A DNA stretch of 64,000 nucleotides from Synaphobranchus kaupii (taxonomy: Eukaryota; Chordata; Actinopteri; Anguilliformes; Synaphobranchidae). Position numbers and translations under genes: made by a program. Position 1 is the stretch's first letter. Each line of letters begins with the position of its first letter. The notes under the pieces were generated by a model. The model was not told the DNA's origin, did not search any database, and saw only the letters and a program-made list of their open reading frames with translations. Shown here one piece after another: positions 52,721 through 60,611 of the stretch. The DNA lies in the NCBI GenBank assembly GCA_029718625.1, contig CM056395.1, positions 27,550,161 to 27,614,160 of the forward strand, in the 5' to 3' direction.

Positions 52721-55106
52721 TGAATGTGAGCGTCTGTGTATATACCTGTAGGTGCGAGTGTGAATGTGTGTGTGTGTGTGTGCGTGTGTAAGTGTCTGCA
52801 TGTGTGTTATATGTGCATGTGTGTGTGTGTGTGTGTGTGTGTGAGATACTCACTTGTTGTATGAGCCCTGTTGGCAGGGCTGGCAGTGCAGTTGGCCGGT
52901 GAGCGGCTGGTAGAATCCTCTGTCACAGGGCAGGCAGGCTTGGGGTAACAGACACAGGCCCGACTCTGGACAGCACGAGCACAGAAGCGTTTCTGAGGGG
53001 ATGGGCACGTTAATCAGCGCTAAAGCAAACACAATAATCGCCACATTCAGCTTCACTATTCACCCACAAAACATTCTCCTGCTACACCCATTACAGTCAA
53101 CACCATTTGGCTGTTACACAGTACTGATGCTACGGTTCCAAAGAAAGCAGGTTAATTACTGAATGTAGCTAATACAGTCAACATGAACCCTAAAACAGAT
53201 ATAGTTCATGTATACACTTCATGTCACAACTTCCTACGATCAGATCAGAGTTCTGCTGTTTCACACTTGATAAAACACAGAAAATTAATCAACCATCTAA
53301 AGATATAAAGATGACATGCATGTCAGAGAGAGGCGAGATAGAAAAGTGGTCAGGTTAAAAGTGGACGGTGTGTATTGTTGGTTAGCATTGGTTCATAATA
53401 GAAAGTAAACAAACAATGACACAATCAGACAATACACCAAATTTATTAACAGGCTAAATTTCCCCGAAGTAAAACGGACGGTAGAAGTGAAATACAGCTG
53501 GCAGTAATGCGCCCTGCTTTTGTAAAGTTGTAGATTGCTGTGTTGAACAGTCACGTCAATATGACTGGATGTCGCACCATTATGCAGTACCTAGAAAAGG
53601 AGGTTTGAATTCCACAGCAGACACTAGATTCCTTATAAATCACTCCTTCCATCCTTTCCTTGACTCCCAGTGATGTTTTCTGGTGAGGTCAAGGAAAAGT
53701 TGCAAGGAAAGGAAAAAAGGACCCCAGGCACATATGGGCCAAGCCTAGATATCGCAGAAAGTGGAGCTGGTGCCAAACTAACCAGGAGGGGGTTCCACTA
53801 AATCTCCACTCACATTACCCATTTTCCACCAACACAAACCTTGTTCTGGTTCTGGGCCGGTGCCGGTGCTAGTGCCGCTTTGCAGCTGGTTCAACTTGCG
53901 AAGCTTCTAAGGTTTGCTTTTCCACGGGCTAGAGAGCCAGGTCATTACGTCACTGCGTACTTCTGTATACGTCTCCACTTTCCCAGCAACTTCAAGCACA
54001 GCAACAACAATGGCGGACTACATCGCATCTCTAGTGTTGCAAAAAATGGTTGTTTTGATTTCACGTCCATGCTGAAGCTCGTTATTTATTTATTTTTTTT
54101 AAATGGCGATCACAAAGTTTTAGTTGGTCTTGGTTGGTCACGATAATCCCGCCCACAGCACCTGACGTAGCGGTTCTTGGTTCTAGACCAGCTAAGTGTT
54201 GGTGCCGCTCTGGAACCAGTTCTCCTGGCAGAGATCCGGTTCTTTTGCTGTCAAAACGAGAATAGACACCGGGTCCAAAGCGGCCGTCGAGCTTGCTTGG
54301 TGGAAAAGCCCACATACAGAACATCAGCATTGCCTTCAACTCTCACAGCTCAGTCCATTCTACAGATGAAAGTCTTATTATCCTCTTATATATGTGCCCA
54401 GTTGAAAGCTCTGCCATTGCAGAAGGGATTTTCTGTCCCGGGTTTCCCAGGGGGCGGTGGCCAGAAGACTGTTGTTCCTGTACAGAGTTTCCCACCTTCT
54501 GCTTTTCAGGTGAAATTTGAGGTAAAAAGGGGAAGCTGTCCAGTAACACACAATGAACTTTTTGAGCCATGCAAAATGGCCACCGACATGAAATACATGC
54601 GCAAATGGAAAGGTAAACTTCACACATAAAAAAATTAAAAAATACAATTATTGTATTTTAGAAAAAGTGACTTTGGATTTTTTTCTTGTACACACATGGA
54701 GGAACTTCAGGATAACAGCACTGAGTACACTAACTAAATTTTACACTTCAGCATTTTATTTTCACAGCTTAAGTTATAAAAACAACCTGTTCCACTTTGA
54801 ACGAGACAAATTCTCTTAAGGACGAACGGTTAGACAGCAGCACTGGAAAAGCTGAACCGCCATCTTGGCTGCTGTTAAAGAGGCACATGATCCCACATGC
54901 AGTGTATCCGTGGAAACGCATGGGGGCGGGGCATACCGTTGTCATAGTAGGATCCTACGGAGCACACCTCACAGGTGGAGAGGTTGAAGGCGGAGCAGGC
55001 TGAGAGGGTGGTGGTGAGCGGAACGGACGTGGTCATCGTCACGTTCTCGTCCACCGTAGAGTTTGTCACGGGGGGAACGAGTGTGGTCTGGCCAACCACT
55101 ACACCT

Positions 55107-55137
<31 letters not shown>

Positions 55138-58100
55138 CGAGGTCACTTTTTGTGCTTTTGCCTCAAATTTTCTCATTGGTTAATGGGCCAATTCAAACAC
55201 CAGCCACCAGCCAAATGCTAGTAACATTTGGATTGTGGCTGCTAAGATTTTTACCAACTAGGTTATGTTATATTGTAAAAGGTAATGTGGCTGGTAAAAT
55301 GTTGAAAATGGCTGGTGATTTTTCAAATCCACAAGTCATTCTGGCCAGTGGGTATAAAAAGGTAATTTCATACCGATATGTAGAAACCACAGATACTAAA
55401 GCGAGGTAATTTCACAAGTTGCGCTGTCAATGTCAAGCCTTTTCAGCAGGGGCAGGGCAGGACAGGCCTTTCAACCTTTAGTGCCTCCCAACTCCCAACT
55501 CCCAACTCCCAACTCCCAACTCCCAACTCCCAACTCAGTGTTGTTGGCTTGAGCGTGGGATCTTCCGGGATGAACAGCATGAAAAAAATTACATTTTAAA
55601 AAGAACACAATGGTGAAGCGGTCTGTGTTCTGAGTGCAAAGGCAGTAGCACTTCTTACAGTCACCATCTAAGCCACGAAGGCAGAAACCAGACGGCAAAC
55701 AATGCGGACATCTGTCTGGCTGCACGAACGCGGATAATCGACTGCTGCTTTCATAAGTCGGGCGGGGCCAGCTGGGTCATCCTCAGTCGGAGTCCCACAC
55801 AATGAACAGCAGTCAGAAAAGCAAAAAAAAATAATAATAATGAGCTGGAACCAGCAAGCCATCGCCTTCTGACCTTCTCACTGTAACCCTCTGTTTGCTG
55901 GAGAACAAACGGCAAAAGCAATCATGTGCAACAAACATTCCACTGTCCTTAAGGCCTGTATTCTCTCTCTCTCTCTCTCCCTCTCTATCCCTCCCTCTCT
56001 CTATCCCTCCCTCTCTCTATCCCTCCCTCTCTCTATCCCACCCTCTCTCTATCCCTCCCTCTCTCTATCCCACCCTCTCTCTATCCCACCCTCTCTCTAT
56101 CCCTCCCTCTCTCTATCCCTCCCTCTCTCTATCCCACCCTCTCTCTATCCCACCCTCTCTCTATCCCTCCCTCTCTCTATCCCTCCCTCTCTCTATCCCT
56201 CCCTCTCTCTATCCCTCCCTCTCTCTATCCCTCCCTCTCTCTATCCCTCCCTCTCTCTATCCCTCCCTCTCTCTATCCCTCCCTCTCTCTATCCCTCCCT
56301 CTCTCTATCCCACCCTCTCTCTATCCCACCCTCTCTCTATCCCACCCTCTCTCTATCCCACCCTCTCTCTATCCCACCCTCTCTCTATCCCTCCCTCTCT
56401 CTCCTCAAAGCACTCTGAGATCCGCGCGCAGGCTACATCTGTGTCAGCAGGACTACACGGTGGTTCAGGCAGCGTTTTCTTCAGTCAACCCCATTTTTAG
56501 CAAGAATGGGTGTTTACACGGACGTGGCTGAATCTTCCAGCCGGTTAAACAAACGACTGTGCAAGTCTGCAGCGTTGTTAATACTTTATTTACAATCAAA
56601 AATAATATACGCATGCACGTGTCAGATCATTTGTTTTTGGATCACAGTTGTTTTCCTCTTCCACAGACCTGATTATGTGTCTGCGAGTATCAGGGACGAT
56701 CCCCCTCCACACCGCGGGGAGTCACACAACGCACTTACCTGTTTGTGTAAGCTACACAACAGGGAGGTATACTACGAAGCAGGGTTACTGAGTTAACTGC
56801 ACTGAGTAAGAGAAACAGGATTACTGAGTTAGCTGGATAACAGCACTGAGTAAGAGAAGCAGGGTTACTGAGTTAGCTGGATAACTGCACTGAGTAAGAG
56901 AAACAGGATTACTGAGTTAGCTGGATAACAGCACTGAGTAAGAGAAGCAGGGTTACTGAGTTAGCTGGATAACTGCACTGAGTAAGAGAAGCAGGATTAC
57001 TGAGTTAGCTGGATAACAGCACTGAGTAAGAGAAGCAGGGTTACTGAGTTAGCTGGATAACTGCACTGAGTAAGAGAAGCAGGATTACTGAGTTAGCTGG
57101 ATAACAGCACTGAGTAAGAGAAGCAGGGTTACTGAGTTAGCTGGATAACTGCACTGAGTAAGAGAAGCAGGGTTACTGAGTTAGCTGGATAACTGCACTG
57201 AGTAAGAGAAGCAGGGTTTCTGAGTTAGCTGGATAACTGCACTGAGTAAGAGAAGCAGGATTACTGAGTTAGCTGGATAACTGCACTGAATAAAACCCAG
57301 AACAGCTATTTTTACTTCAGTCCATGTACGAGATCTGGGAGGGTTCCGGGTTTTACTCTGCCATTATCCAGCTAACTCAGTAATCCTGCTTCATAGTATA
57401 CCCCCCAGGAAAGGTAGTTTAGAACAACAATCACACGGGACACCTTGTGTTACTGAGAATAAATCACATATACGGGGAGCTGGGTTACTCTCAGCTGATA
57501 TGTGGGAAGTTGCCAGTGGCAACGAAACATTCATTTAAAAAATACTGGTCTTATAACTGGGTAAAGCTACTCAATGAATGTTGTAAGGGAGGTTGGAAGC
57601 CAAATACCTGAAGGAACCTTTAGAGAAATTAAAGCACTAACTAGGAGCGGAAGTGCAAAGTCAGATTTAGAGATCTAGTTTGGCTGACAATATTAGGTTA
57701 TACAGTGGAGCTATTTAGTCGGTGCAATAAACTTATTAAATCAGTCTCTACAAGGAAGCAGTTCAAGCACCCATCACACACAAGACGAGATGAAAGCATT
57801 TTAGAAAACGACAGAAAACTTTAAAAAGATTTTTTTTTCCCCCAGCAATCCGGAAACAAAAAGATGCTTGTAATTGATCCAACACCTCAAATGAAGTCAT
57901 GGATTTTCCCAGTGATGAGAATTTAAAACCAGGCGGAATGAAAAGATGCCTCTTTTCAGGTGATTACAAGACCTCTGGGTCAGGTGATGCAACTACCCAT
58001 TATTACTATATAGAGCAGTGAAGACAGATTCATTACTACATTTGGGTTATATGAAGATAGGCAATTCCTATTTACCACAAAATTAAAACAAGCTCAGTTT

Positions 58101-60576
58101 GCCATCTTGCTTTGCTCAAGACCTTCAATGGAACTCTCACATAAGAGATGATATGCTTGCTATCTCGTTACTCAATGGAACTCTCACATAAGAGATGATA
58201 TGCTTGCTATCTCGTTACTCAATGGAACTCTCACATAAGAGATGATATGCTTGCTATCTCGTTACTCAATGGAACTCTCACATAAGAGATGATATGCTTG
58301 CTATCTCGTTACTCAATGGAACTCTCACATAAGAGATGATATGCTTGCTATCTCGTTACTCAATGGAACTCTCACATAAGAGATGATATGCTTGCTATCT
58401 CGTTACTCAATGGAACTCTCACATAAGAGATGATATGCTTGCTATCTCGTTACTCAATGGAACTCTCACATAAGAGATGATATGCTTGCTATCTCGTTAC
58501 TCAATGGAACTCTCACATAAGAGATGATATGCTTGCTATCTCGTTACTCAATGGAACTCTCACATAAGAGATGATATGCTTGCTATCTTGTTACTCAAAG
58601 GAACTCTCACATAAGAGATGATATGCTTGCTATCTTGTTACTCAATGGCCAGTAGTAAAATAATGGTGACAATCAAGAGTGTAAAATAAAAATCTATAAA
58701 TCAAAAAACATACATGGTACAAAGTTTAGGAACTCCTGGTCTAAAAGAGAGGTGGTGATGTTTTAAAAAAAAAAAGAAGACATGAATCACTTCTTGGTCT
58801 GCCTTCTCAATAACAGTCAGCCTAGGCTATATAAAAACATTAAACTCATGCTGAATCATGTTAGCTCAATGTGAAGTTTGGAATATTAAGCCTCCTTGGT
58901 CATCAGCTCTTTTGGAGGTGGAGACAGCAGACAGCTAGCTACAACCAGGAAGCAACAGTCCTCATTTCTTTCTTTTTCTATCACAATTGCAATTACCGTT
59001 TGGATGACGGAGACAAAAAGATCTTGATAAAACGTAAGATTTTTTAATAAGGCCTGTAGCAACTCATAAAATAATAACTGCGCATAATGTGATAATCTGC
59101 CTGTAATGTAATAAAAGTGTTGAGTGCTTGATGCGATAGCTTTTTACATATAATGTAAAAGGTTATCACATTATACACTTGGTTATTACATTTTTTTTAA
59201 ATTAGGCTACTTTATACACAGTGATTAAAGTATGTACAGTTATTACATTATGAGTTGCTACAATTTCTTCCAAAATTAATGAAAAGGGTTTTAGGTCTCG
59301 AGTCGACGTTGCAGAATAACAGCTCTCACAAAAAAATCAGTTAAAAACCCATCATAAATGTCACTGCATCAGTGTCGGCATCAGTTGTTTAACATCTTCA
59401 GAACCCCATGTTGGTCAGATAATGGATCCATATAATTTGGCATGTTCTTCCAAGCAAAGACACCCAGTGGAGAAACGCAATTACTCCAAAGTAGGTCATG
59501 TGACCTTTAATAATTAGACTCCAAATGCCTCTGTTGAATTCCTTCCCTTGCTTTGAGTTGAGAAACAGAGATTGTTCTGGTAAGGTTCTTATCCTAAATC
59601 TGGACACTTTGTATAGTGTAACTAGGCCAAGATTGTGCGCAGAGAAAATTGTATACAGGAAGTGCATATATGATAAGAGCGGGGACCTGGGAGTCAAATG
59701 TTCACGGCAGGTTTACTCATATCAATGCAGCCAGCCAGTGAAACATTCAAATTCAGCAGTTTCAGTTTATCTGGAGATTGTTTGAAACTGTGCAGAATAA
59801 AGACAAAATGATAATAAACAGCTGTTTATCCCTAAGAAAGAAGAGAAGAATAAAAATTAAGGATGCTGGTAATAAAACTATATGAGCACAAAATCACACT
59901 AAATAAAATGGGGGTGTTGAAACCGTATGATTTATTGTTCACATGTAAGCAGCTGGAGAATTCTTCACTAATCTCACTTCACTATTTATTCACCTAAAAT
60001 AAACTCACTAAAAAAAGATACACTACACCCAAAGAAAACCAAAACTATAGTTGCAAAACTGTTCTGACAAGAGCTCCATAGAACAGGTTTAACACTACAC
60101 CAAGTTTGCTCAATTAGATTTTTAACCTCATTTGACAACAGGTGGACTTACGTATGTTAACTCACAATAATTGTTTCACTGACAAAAGCTCTGGGAAAAA
60201 CCCTCGATGATCAAATGTAATAATTTGAGCAAGCTCGTGCATGGCCTGGCATCTGTTATGGCATAAAACATAATAGCACATGAACGTAGCCAAGAATACA
60301 CAGCCTGGCCGTTGTGAAGTCCATTCAAGAGCAAATACTGAAAATATTTATTACAGTTAAATAGATGTGTCAGATAAATAACTAGAAAGTTATGATCTAA
60401 GATACAGGCCAGTTCTAACATTGTTGTGTTTGTTTACTGTCCCTGGCTAACAGCTAACAAGGGCAGCAAATTTTCAAACTGTTCCACTTCGTCCTCCCTC
60501 CCTCCTCTCTCCTCCCCCCTCCCTTCGTATGATGTCAGTATTGGGTCACTCAAAGCAAGAGGGAGTGACTCTATAT

Positions 60577-60611
<35 letters not shown>

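Noticed and set aside
54177..54647. Overlapping 75-150-codon frames on both strands
   Set aside because: They partly overlap a MITE and lie within intron 2, with no motif and several frames open over the same bases.
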